Assembly (NCBI GenBank): GCA_003165615.1
Contig: PLWR01000402.1
Span: forward strand, 1-11,999
Direction of reading: 5' to 3'
DNA from: Acidobacteriota bacterium
GTDB taxonomy: Bacteria > Acidobacteriota > Terriglobia > UBA7540
DNA: 11,999 nt
Shown here piece by piece: positions 1 to 6,786 of this stretch. The position numbers and the translations under genes are program-made. The notes under the pieces were generated by a model, which saw only the letters and a program-made list of their open reading frames with translations, was not told the DNA's origin and did no database searches. Numbering within the stretch: position 1 is the stretch's first letter; each line of letters opens with the position of its first letter.

Positions 1-1
1 G

Positions 2-646
2 GTGAGCATCGCCGCGCACGCCGCTAAGGTGGCCGTGGACGGCCTGATGGCCAGCATGGATAGCGCCGGGGGCAAGTCGAGCGCCTTTTCCAATAAGATG
101 TTTCAGGCGGCGAACGCTATGGCCGCCATGGCGAAGCAGGCGCAGGATGCCGCCGACAAAGGGGAAACCGTCGACCCGGCCCAACAAATCGCCGGCATGG
201 TGCAGATCGCGGCGGCGGCCATCTTGACCTACAAAGAGCGGTCCATCCTGGAAGCGGTTTATTACGCGGCGAAATCCGCGGCGGCATTTGCCAGCGGCGA
301 TTACTGGGCAGGCGCGGAATATGCTCTGGCGTCCGGACTGTTTGCGGAAGCGGCGGGGACCGCCAGTAAAGCCGCGTCCGCCACTGGGGGCGCTAGTAGC
401 GCCACGGGCGGAAACCAATCAAGCTACGGCGGCGCACCAGGGGGTGGCGCGGGTGGCGGCGGTGCGGGCGCCGGCTCGAAGGGCGCCACGATTATCTGGC
501 AGCAGACCGGACCGATCGGCAATTGCCCAACCTGCATGGCCAACTTTGCTCGCACCCTGGCCGGAGTGCAGAACGCCCTAGTGGGAAGCGGCCAGCTAAA
601 AATCGTGGCCACCACCGCCATAACCAAGGGACCGACGCAAACATGA
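2..646 (+). CDS. C-terminal part of a probable phage tail tape-measure protein (5' truncated by window edge)
   Basis: The reading frame is open from the window edge, so this is probably the end of a longer gene and the GTG at position 2 need not be its start. The visible 214 residues begin with an alanine-rich helical stretch (about 1-125). It includes the segment YYAAKSAAAFASGDYWAGAE (88-107), a small-residue pattern typical of the tail end of tape-measure proteins, which set tail length inside the tail tube. A Gly/Ser-rich linker follows (about 128-160). A short C-terminal piece carries a CPTC cysteine pair (C175, C178). Order supports the call: tail-tip, lectin-like and fibre genes follow on the same strand, as in siphophage tail modules. 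No domain was searched; another alanine-rich structural protein remains possible. The stop is followed at once by a heptamer hairpin cassette. Confidence 0.55.
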   Translation: MSIAAHAAKVAVDGLMASMDSAGGKSSAFSNKMFQAANAMAAMAKQAQDAADKGETVDPAQQIAGMVQIAAAAILTYKERSILEAVYYAAKSAAAFASGDYWAGAEYALASGLFAEAAGTASKAASATGGASSATGGNQSSYGGAPGGGAGGGGAGAGSKGATIIWQQTGPIGNCPTCMANFARTLAGVQNALVGSGQLKIVATTAITKGPTQT

Positions 647-673
647 GAAGGGCAGAGAAGGGCAGTGAAAAAA

Positions 674-764
674 GCAGTGGGCAGTGGATAGTGGATAGAG
701 GACAGAGCCTCTGTGCACTGTCCACTGTGCACTGCACTATCCACTATCCACTGTTCACTTTTTC
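674..764. repeat. Heptamer inverted-repeat cassette 1 (CAGTGG/CCACTG family)
   Basis: Thirteen consecutive 7-base units run in one phase from 674 to 764. Left-arm units look like GCAGTGG and ATAGTGG; right-arm units look like CACTGTC and CTATCCA. Bases 682-698 pair perfectly with 737-753, and the stem extends to 676-698 with 737-759: 23 pairs, two of them G-U. A two-base bulge would allow four more A-T pairs (670-673 with 760-763). The 38-base loop contains a smaller hairpin (ACAGAG with CTCTGT). The right arm ends in TTTTT seven bases before the next start codon, so a terminator or attenuator role is possible. The cassette fills nearly the whole gap between the tape-measure and tail-tip genes. 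Confidence 0.9.
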
Positions 765-766
765 CT

Positions 767-2110
767 ATGATTCCCGCTGACGCCAACTGGCAATCCGCCT
801 GCCCGCAGAATGTGAATGCCGCGGTGTCTCTGGTGCACGTCCTGAGCTTTCCGGGGCTTCCGGGGGTGGGGCCGTTTGCGTTTTGCTCGCCCGGATCGCG
901 GTCCCCGGGCTCTCTGCCCTACATCTCGACCATGGCCGGCGGCGGCATGGAGTCCGATGGATTGCAGTGCACGGCCACCAATGCCGCCCTCACCGTGGAG
1001 ATTCTCGATTACGACCAGATTTTTACCAGCGCGCTTGCCGCCAACACGTTTGAAGGCCAGCAGGCCATGCTTACCAGCGGCTTTATGGGCCTGGGCCAAG
1101 CCGACTTCATCCCCTGCGGCACCTACATTGTGGACACGGTGGAGCCGCTGGAAGCGAACCTGAAGTATCGCCTTAATTTGCGCGACAAGGGCCTGCTGAT
1201 GGAGCAGACCGTATGGCCTTACGGCAACAACGGCTGGCCGACGTCCTCGGCCAATCCCCTGAGCGTCATCAGCGATCCCATGTCGATCCTGAACGCCATC
1301 ATGGCGGCGTGCGGATACGGCTCCGGCGACCTTAATACCCCCGTCATCAGCGCCTACCAGCAGGGCCTGTTCTACGGCTGCACCATGGATTTCAGCATCA
1401 CCCAGCCGCCCCAGGCCAAGGCGTGGCTGAGCCAGGAAATCTATAGCCCTCTGGCGGGGTTTGCCTTCTGGAATTATGCGGGCAAATACACCCCGCACTT
1501 CCTGCTGCCGCAAGGGCCGCCCACCGTGGCCAGCTACCCGGTGTTCACGCCGCGGTCGATTCGCGACCCCATCCCCGTGCCCGGGGCGGGGCCGTATTGC
1601 GCTGCCCTGATGATGATGATGGATTACGATGGGCAGAACTATAACACCCAGAACCTCAGCACGGATACCGCGGGCCTGGCGCTGTACGAAGGCGTGGTGC
1701 AAATCACCAACCGGCAAAGCCGCGGGCTGCGCAGCGCCAATGGCGGCTGCATGTTTGCCGAGCTGGCCGCCAGCGCCACCTTCCGCCGCTATGCCGTGAA
1801 GCCGTGGATCCTGAACTATACGTCGTTCTGGCCCTCGATCGTGCTGGAGCCGGGCGACGTGGTGCCCGTCACCCACCCGCAGATTCCTATTAAAGGCGTG
1901 GGCATGGGCTTTGTGAACCGCTGGTTTGAAGTGCAAAAGAAAGAGCCGAACTGGGTCGACGGCACCGTGGATTTAAGCCTGATCGATGTGAATTGGATGA
2001 ATGCGACGCAGAGGGTGATCGCGCCCAACGGCACGCCCAACTACGCCGGCTCAAGCGCCGCGCAGCGGGCGGAGTACTTGTACCCCGACCAAGGGCAGAT
2101 GGTCTATTGA
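767..2110 (+). CDS. Probable phage tail-tip / baseplate structural protein
   Basis: A 447-residue protein on the tail-gene strand. I start it at the ATG at 767 (MIPADANW). An in-frame ATG at 713 would add 18 residues encoded entirely by the repeat cassette, which is unlikely to be real. No Shine-Dalgarno sequence lies in the bases before 767; see the finding on hairpin-bridged initiation. No signal peptide or membrane segment is evident, and the protein is rich in Pro, Gly, Tyr and Trp. The C-terminal part (about residues 360-430) has the segment GDVVPVTHPQIP, then a FEVQKK and DLSLIDV pattern. It resembles C-terminal beta domains of siphophage tail-hub and tail-tip proteins, though that is recognition by style, not by alignment. 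Lying between the tape-measure end and the fibre genes fits a tail-tip role. Function beyond phage structural protein is not secure. Confidence 0.6.
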   Translation: MIPADANWQSACPQNVNAAVSLVHVLSFPGLPGVGPFAFCSPGSRSPGSLPYISTMAGGGMESDGLQCTATNAALTVEILDYDQIFTSALAANTFEGQQAMLTSGFMGLGQADFIPCGTYIVDTVEPLEANLKYRLNLRDKGLLMEQTVWPYGNNGWPTSSANPLSVISDPMSILNAIMAACGYGSGDLNTPVISAYQQGLFYGCTMDFSITQPPQAKAWLSQEIYSPLAGFAFWNYAGKYTPHFLLPQGPPTVASYPVFTPRSIRDPIPVPGAGPYCAALMMMMDYDGQNYNTQNLSTDTAGLALYEGVVQITNRQSRGLRSANGGCMFAELAASATFRRYAVKPWILNYTSFWPSIVLEPGDVVPVTHPQIPIKGVGMGFVNRWFEVQKKEPNWVDGTVDLSLIDVNWMNATQRVIAPNGTPNYAGSSAAQRAEYLYPDQGQMVY

Positions 2111-2135
2111 TGGTGGTGGCGCGGCGGTAAGAAGG

Positions 2136-2241
2136 CGAAACTCGAAATTCGAAAATCGAAAATCGAGGCGAGTTTCGAATTTCCAGTTTCGAATTTCCAG
2201 TTTCTAGTTTCTAGTTTCGAATTTCCAGTTTCTGGTTTTGT
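2136..2241. repeat. Heptamer inverted-repeat cassette of a second sequence family (CGAAAAT/GTTTCGA)
   Basis: Five 7-base units of type CGAAAAT or CGAAACT run from 2136 to 2170. After one extra base, ten units of type GTTTCGA, ATTTCCA and GTTTCTA run from 2172 to 2241. GAAATTCGAAA (2144-2154) is the exact reverse complement of TTTCGAATTTC (2173-2183), giving an 11-bp stem with an 18-base loop. Further GTTTCGA copies at 2186 and 2214 allow the left arm to pair in other registers. The array is AT-rich, unlike the GC-rich genes around it. It occupies most of the 152-base gap between two tail genes. Confidence 0.9.
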
Positions 2242-2252
2242 CCGGTTGTCGC

Positions 2253-2256
2253 GAGG
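2253..2256 (+). promoter_or_regulatory. Weak ribosome binding site for the LamG-tail gene
   Basis: GAGG lies six bases before the ATG at 2263 and after the end of the heptamer array. It supports the 2263 start. Unlike the genes at 767 and 3434, this one keeps an SD-like motif downstream of its repeat cassette. Confidence 0.4.
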
Positions 2257-2262
2257 TTTCTT

Positions 2263-3336
2263 ATGGCAGTTTCCTGGCCCACAATTCTCTACGGCGGATC
2301 GCTTTGGCTGCCTTCCGGCATGACGGCGTGGTATCGCGCCGACCTGATTCCCAACCTCGTCAGCACCCAGCCGGTGGCCACTTGGCCCGACCAGAGCGGC
2401 AACGGCTACAACGCCACGCAGGCTACGCAGTCCGATCAGCCGCTTTTCTATGGTAACGTCCAGAACTATCTTCCCGGAGTGCTTTTTAACGGCAGCTCGG
2501 ATTATATGGCCACCGCAACCTTTACGCTGAATCCGCCTTGCACGATCTTTGCGGTGGGGCTGAACACGGATAATACAACGCGGCTCTTTGTGGACGGTTA
2601 CTCGGCCAGCAGCGCTGAGATCATATCCCTAAATTCGACCACATTTCAGGTGAGAGGGAGCATTAATCTAACCGTGGCCAGCATGGCGAATCTCGCCGTG
2701 CTGTGCGGGGTTATGAATGGCGCTTCTTCGCTGGCTTCCTACAACGGAAGTACGGCTGCTGGCACTGTTTCCGCCAGCACCCCTGCTGGTCTGACGCTGG
2801 GAAGCATCGGCGGAGGTGGGGGATTTGTTTTGAATGGCCCCCTGCTCGAAGTAATTGCCTTCAACTCCGCCCTCTCCACCGCCGCGCGCCAGCATGTGGA
2901 AGGCTACCTGGCCTGGCGATACAACCTTCAGGCGCTGCTCGCGGGCGGCCATCCCTATCAAACCGTGCCGCCCACCGCAGGCAATCCGTGGGTAGCGCTG
3001 AATTTCGTGAAGCCGCCGAAAAATGTGGCGGCTTATGATGGCGACCCCGTCGCCTACCATGGGCGGTCGAATTATGGCACGCATTGGAGCACAATTTCCC
3101 GCGTCGACCACTTCACCTCTTTCGATATGCCCTTCGTGGTGGGGGGCGCTGACGCCCAGGCGTGGCAGCAGTTCCTTGACTATGCCGCCACCGGCAACGC
3201 CTTCTGGTTCGTGCCCAATTCCGTGGCCGCGCCGCAAGCGCCGTTTTTCTACGATAAAGGCCGCAAAAAGCTGGCCTGGCGGTCGCTTGGAATGTACAAG
3301 CTCGACACCTATGAAATGACGCAGGTAATCACATGA
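2263..3336 (+). CDS. LamG-like (concanavalin A-type) domain fused to a phage tail-type C-terminal domain
   Basis: A 357-residue protein with two parts. Residues about 20-225 look like a concanavalin A-like lectin/glucanase (LamG-type) beta sandwich: the opening TAWYRADL, the hallmark DQSGNGYNATQ (43-53), a strand ending FNGSSDYM, and the closing LLEVIAFNSALS then HVEGYLAWRY helix (194-220). Such domains usually bind carbohydrate. Residues about 240-357 are different: aromatic-rich, with RVDHFTSFDMPF, a WQQFLDYAATGNAFWFVPN stretch and a beta-rich end. This resembles phage distal-tail or minor tail domains. I infer a tail-surface protein that presents a sugar-binding module. There is no signal peptide. 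The start is supported by an SD-like GAGG. The stop is followed after five bases by repeat cassette 3. Confidence 0.6.
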   Translation: MAVSWPTILYGGSLWLPSGMTAWYRADLIPNLVSTQPVATWPDQSGNGYNATQATQSDQPLFYGNVQNYLPGVLFNGSSDYMATATFTLNPPCTIFAVGLNTDNTTRLFVDGYSASSAEIISLNSTTFQVRGSINLTVASMANLAVLCGVMNGASSLASYNGSTAAGTVSASTPAGLTLGSIGGGGGFVLNGPLLEVIAFNSALSTAARQHVEGYLAWRYNLQALLAGGHPYQTVPPTAGNPWVALNFVKPPKNVAAYDGDPVAYHGRSNYGTHWSTISRVDHFTSFDMPFVVGGADAQAWQQFLDYAATGNAFWFVPNSVAAPQAPFFYDKGRKKLAWRSLGMYKLDTYEMTQVIT

Positions 3337-3341
3337 GGAAA

Positions 3342-3428
3342 GCAGTGGACAGTGAACAGTGAACAGCGCCTCTGTGCACTGTCCACTGTCCACTGCACTA
3401 TCCACTATCCACTAAGCACTGGCCACTG
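3342..3428. repeat. Heptamer inverted-repeat cassette 3 (CAGTGG/CCACTG family)
   Basis: Twelve 7-base units in unbroken phase run from 3342 to 3425, with three further bases of the pattern. The left arm has four units (such as ACAGTGA); the right arm has eight or more (such as CACTGTC and CTATCCA). GCAGTGGACAGTG (3342-3354) pairs perfectly with 3384-3396. Alternatively CAGTGG (3343-3348) pairs with CCACTG (3423-3428), which closes the entire cassette. Bases 3368-3413 match 707-752 of cassette 1 with a single difference (C at 3390, G at 729). The cassette sits between the stop of the LamG-tail gene and the start of the fibre gene. Confidence 0.9.
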
Positions 3429-3433
3429 ATTTT

Positions 3434-6361
3434 ATGGGTTCTGGCGGTCTAATTCTCGAACAGATGCCGGGATGGCTCCCGCAGCCGGATTCGTTTCTCA
3501 CGGCGGGTACCGGCATCAACGGCCTCGCGTTCTCCCGCATGCAGATGAATGCGGACTTCGCCGCCACCGGCTTCGAGGTGTTTTACAGCGAGATGGTGGA
3601 TGGCGGCACGCTTGAGCTGCCGCAATCCATGGTGACGGGCTACCAGTATTCCGCGTCGGAAATCATCAATTATTGGGAGTTCCGCTCCACTGTGCGGGAC
3701 ATCACCGGGATCCCGCTGGCGAACGGCGGCATGCTGATCTGTAACCTCTGGGTGGACCCGTATTCACTCGCGGTTTCGAGCGGCATCAACTACCTGGTGC
3801 AGGGCGGCGCCAACACCCCCGAGCGCGATGGGCGCCTGGCCTGCTGGCAGATTTGCCAGCGCGGCCGCGGGCTGCTCGCTTCCCCCGGCTACACTCCCGT
3901 GTATTCCTACCTCGCGGATTCCGCCTTCGGCAGCTCGCCGGCGCTTACCCAGGCGCTGGTGCAGCAGTTGAACGATAACGCCATGGCCGCCGCTTCGCGC
4001 AAGGAAGCGTTTACCGATTGCGGTACTGGAACCGCGTGGCAGGCGGGTTACGGCGTGGCCGAAGGGTACCAGGTAAAGCCCACCATCTACCACGCCAACG
4101 GCTGCTATTACACCGCCCTCACTAACGGCACCACGGGCGACGTGGAGCCCGCCTGGCCCAGCCAGCTTGGGTCCATCTTCTGGGACGGCAGCGTGCTGTG
4201 GGACTGCACCGGGCAAGGCTTCCAGAACGGCCAGACGTTTGCCCTGCCCACCTCCTGGGACGGCCACACCTATCTCGCCAGCGAGTTCGTTGGCGGCCTG
4301 TGCAGTTGGATAACCACGGGGCAGCCCAATGGCACCGGCCCCTCCGGCAGCGGGCGCCTGCAACGCCTGCAAAAGAGCATCAATTCCTCGCGCCTGGTCA
4401 GCACCACGGTGACGTACTGGGATGGCAACGTCCAGAACATCGGGAACAATGCCGGCCTCGGCCCCAATGACGGCCTGGTGAACGTTGTGGGCTTCTTCCA
4501 GCGCGCCGTCGCCGCCCAGCCGTCAGAGCCGCCTCCGTACAACGTGATGCAGGGCAATGAATTCATGTCAGGCTCGGTGGTGACGGCCGCATCGGGCGCG
4601 AAGCTCCTTGAGGACCTGAACGAAAACATCAACAATGCCATCGCCCGCCCCACCTTCTTTTTGGAGTCGGCGGTGGCCTCGGGATCAGCCCCGGCGCTGC
4701 CCACCGATCCTGTCATTTTGTACCCCTATGCGCGTTCGGAATGCTTCAATATTTACGCCCTGGATGACACTGGCGCGGCCACCGGCGACCAGGCGCTGCG
4801 CCTGTTCCAAACCACGCTCGATCCCGGCTCCGGCCTGGTGACGCTGCGGGTCGATTACAACACCGGCGGGGGCCAGGTCACCAGCACCAATGGCTTCCTG
4901 GACGTCATCACCGTGGCGGCGCGCGCTTCTTACGTGATGCTGAATGGCGTGGCCGTCTTGAACCTGACCGGGTCGGCCGTCATCACCCCCATGGGCGGCG
5001 GCAACATCATTCCCAATGGCGGTTTTAATACCTGGAATACGCTGCTGAAAACCACCAGCCAGGTGGTGGCGATCCCCGCCGGCTGGACGGAAAGCAATAG
5101 CACTCAGGACGGCTACACCACATCGTGGCAGCCCGGCAACGTGGGGCCGTATATGGTGGGCCTGAACGTGGGGAACGCCCACGCCCCGGCTTACAATCAA
5201 TACGTATCTCTGCTCTCCTATCCCGTGGGGGTGGCTTCAGGCAACCTTTATTCCTGGCAGATCTGGGCGAAAGCCAATCCGACGATCTCGACCGGGCTGC
5301 GCTTCCGTATCCACTTCCGCGACATCAATTTTGCCAATGACGTCTACTTCGATCTGGTCCCGCTCCAGGGCCAGGGCACAAGCTGGGTAAAGTTCTCAGG
5401 GCAATTCACCATTCCCCAGCCCGGCGATACGGTGGTGACGGCCACCGGCGCCCAGAAGACGCTTTCCGGCGCCGCGCCCGCGCAGCTCACCTACATCTAC
5501 GCGGAGATATGGAACTACGAGCCCAATGTCAGCAGCACCATCTACTTTGGCCTGGTGGACATTGAAAACCAGACGCCCGCGGCGTCGCTTGTCACCACGG
5601 CTGCGAACATTGTTGACGTCAACGGCAATGCCTATAACCCGCTGGTGGCGTCGGCCTCCACGATTGTGGTAAGCCCGTTCTGGTACCAGAGCGGCGGCGT
5701 GCTGGTTCCATGCCTGCAAACGGGCGCGTACACGATTGCGGGCCTCACCAACAATACCGCGTATCTGGTCGGTTTTCTTGATCCCTCGCTGCGCGGCGGG
5801 GCCATCACCCCCATCGCCACCACCAATATGAACTATGGGCAGTCGAATCCCGGCTGGGTGCCCATCGGCACCATCTCGACCACCACGCCGGGCTCGGGCG
5901 GCGGCGGGGTGATTTACCGCCCCACCACTTACAGCGACATCGGCATGCTCTCGACGCAGAATCCGACGCTCGCCTATGACGGCAACACCGCCACCTACGC
6001 GGAGCTGCAAGGCTTGAACACTGGCGGCGGCCCGCACACGGGCGGAAATTCCGATTGCCAGTGGAAAGGCATTCCCGATTGGCCCTCCACGCCAACCAGT
6101 CCCGTGCTGAATATCTATTCGTCGCACAACACGTCGCTTTCCAATGCCATCATCCGCTACTCGCTGAACAGCGGCTCGACCTGGACGAATGTTCGCAACA
6201 GCAGCGCGACTTGGAACGCCACCTCCACGCCTGACACCGTGGCGCTGCTCTCGACGCAGCATTGGAACACCATCTGGGTGGAGGCCAGCAGCACGGTGCC
6301 GGGAAGCGCTGGCGACGACATCATGGAGGTTTTTGAGGTCTATATCAGCGCCACGTTGTAA
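3434..6361 (+). CDS. Large multidomain tail fibre / receptor-binding-like protein
   Basis: A 975-residue protein, the largest gene here, rich in Gly, Ser, Thr, Asn and aromatics with almost no charged helices, as in beta-structured fibre and spike proteins. Visible parts: an N-terminal region (1-200) without a recognised fold; a tail-fibre motif (about 213-260) with CYYTALTNGTTGDVEPAWP followed by DGSVLWDC, seen in many phage fibres as a small carbohydrate-binding-like unit; beta-rich central segments; a probable carbohydrate-binding jelly roll (about 522-713) opening IIPNGGFNTW with PAGW and closing YIYAEIWNYEP; and a C-terminal beta sandwich (about 832-975), discoidin-like by style, ending DIMEVFEVYISATL. 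It probably contacts the host or another surface polymer. The start at 3434 is the first ATG after the repeat cassette, with no SD directly upstream. Its TAA stop is followed immediately by repeat cassette 4. Confidence 0.6.
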   Translation: MGSGGLILEQMPGWLPQPDSFLTAGTGINGLAFSRMQMNADFAATGFEVFYSEMVDGGTLELPQSMVTGYQYSASEIINYWEFRSTVRDITGIPLANGGMLICNLWVDPYSLAVSSGINYLVQGGANTPERDGRLACWQICQRGRGLLASPGYTPVYSYLADSAFGSSPALTQALVQQLNDNAMAAASRKEAFTDCGTGTAWQAGYGVAEGYQVKPTIYHANGCYYTALTNGTTGDVEPAWPSQLGSIFWDGSVLWDCTGQGFQNGQTFALPTSWDGHTYLASEFVGGLCSWITTGQPNGTGPSGSGRLQRLQKSINSSRLVSTTVTYWDGNVQNIGNNAGLGPNDGLVNVVGFFQRAVAAQPSEPPPYNVMQGNEFMSGSVVTAASGAKLLEDLNENINNAIARPTFFLESAVASGSAPALPTDPVILYPYARSECFNIYALDDTGAATGDQALRLFQTTLDPGSGLVTLRVDYNTGGGQVTSTNGFLDVITVAARASYVMLNGVAVLNLTGSAVITPMGGGNIIPNGGFNTWNTLLKTTSQVVAIPAGWTESNSTQDGYTTSWQPGNVGPYMVGLNVGNAHAPAYNQYVSLLSYPVGVASGNLYSWQIWAKANPTISTGLRFRIHFRDINFANDVYFDLVPLQGQGTSWVKFSGQFTIPQPGDTVVTATGAQKTLSGAAPAQLTYIYAEIWNYEPNVSSTIYFGLVDIENQTPAASLVTTAANIVDVNGNAYNPLVASASTIVVSPFWYQSGGVLVPCLQTGAYTIAGLTNNTAYLVGFLDPSLRGGAITPIATTNMNYGQSNPGWVPIGTISTTTPGSGGGGVIYRPTTYSDIGMLSTQNPTLAYDGNTATYAELQGLNTGGGPHTGGNSDCQWKGIPDWPSTPTSPVLNIYSSHNTSLSNAIIRYSLNSGSTWTNVRNSSATWNATSTPDTVALLSTQHWNTIWVEASSTVPGSAGDDIMEVFEVYISATL

Positions 6362-6363
6362 GG

Positions 6364-6397
6364 GCAGTGAACAGAGGCAGTGGATAGTGGCTAGGGG
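6364..6397. repeat. Half cassette of the CAGTGG heptamer family (left arm only)
   Basis: Starting three bases after the fibre gene stop, units GCAGTGA (6364-6370), GCAGTGG (6377-6383) and ATAGTGG (6384-6390) continue the family seen at 674 and 3342, ending in CTAGGGG. There is one phase slip of a base near 6376. No complementary right arm follows, so this copy cannot form the long hairpin. It looks like a truncated or incipient copy. Confidence 0.8.
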
Positions 6398-6399
6398 AG
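6393..6399 (+). promoter_or_regulatory. Ribosome binding site AGGGGAG
   Basis: AGGGGAG lies six bases before the ATG at 6406, an ordinary Shine-Dalgarno arrangement that fixes this start. Its first bases overlap the end of the half repeat cassette. Confidence 0.65.
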
Positions 6400-6405
6400 A
6401 AAAGC

Positions 6406-6786
6406 ATGGGGATAACTTTTGAGAAAGTCACATTGGGAAACGGCAAGCCGGGGTTGAAGGTTCTGGGCCTTCCGGGCGGCGCGATCGCATTTGTTTTTGT
6501 CAGGGAAGAGGCTCGCGAGGCGGCGCACCTGGGGACGCACGCGGAGATCCGCATCGCCGTGTTTGCGTGGCTGGTGGACGCGCAGGGCGAAAACGTTTTG
6601 GATAAAGACGGCCACGCGCTGATGAGCGAAGGGCGGCGCTCGATGCACACCGATTCTGTGTCGATTGCCGAGGCGGTGCAGATGGCGGTTGACCAGGCGG
6701 TGCGCCAGGCGGTGTACGCAGTGGTGGGCAAGCTGCACGCCAACCACCTGGCGGCTTATGAAATTGACCCATTGGCGGGGTTTTGA
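6406..6786 (+). CDS. Small hypothetical protein of the tail module
   Basis: A 126-residue soluble protein that I do not recognise. It has a good ribosome binding site. The N-terminal half looks like beta strands (KVLGLPGGAIAFVFV, then EIRIAVFAWLVDAQGE). The C-terminal half has a likely amphipathic helix (SIAEAVQMAVDQAVRQAVYAV, about 86-106) and ends with EIDPLAGF. There is no signal peptide, membrane segment or cysteine pair. It follows the fibre gene on the same strand after 44 bases, so co-expression with the tail genes is likely. Candidates by position include a fibre-assembly chaperone or a small tail-completion protein, but nothing in the sequence decides this. The downstream methyltransferase remnant starts at the very next base after its TGA. 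Confidence 0.6.
   Translation: MGITFEKVTLGNGKPGLKVLGLPGGAIAFVFVREEAREAAHLGTHAEIRIAVFAWLVDAQGENVLDKDGHALMSEGRRSMHTDSVSIAEAVQMAVDQAVRQAVYAVVGKLHANHLAAYEIDPLAGF

Noticed and set aside
674..764. CRISPR array or CRISPR-like repeats
   Set aside because: Units are 7 bases, contiguous and without unique spacers, and the array is an inverted repeat; no cas genes are present.
713..766. Upstream in-frame ATG that would extend the tail-tip protein by 18 residues
   Set aside because: The added residues are encoded wholly by the right arm of the repeat cassette and have no SD; the ATG at 767 is the first start outside the repeat.
755..1936. Long minus-strand open frame of 393 codons
   Set aside because: It lies opposite the tail-tip gene, its product is His/Arg/Gly-rich without recognisable motifs, and it fits the mirror frame of a GC-rich coding region.
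674..3428. Insertion-sequence ends or a miniature transposon (MITE)
   Set aside because: No target-site duplication or constant terminal sequence could be seen at the cassette borders, and the periodic internal structure differs from MITEs.
5396..6262. Minus-strand open frame of 288 codons opposite the fibre gene
   Set aside because: Low-complexity Arg/Gly/Val-rich product with no domain features; a shadow of the plus-strand gene.
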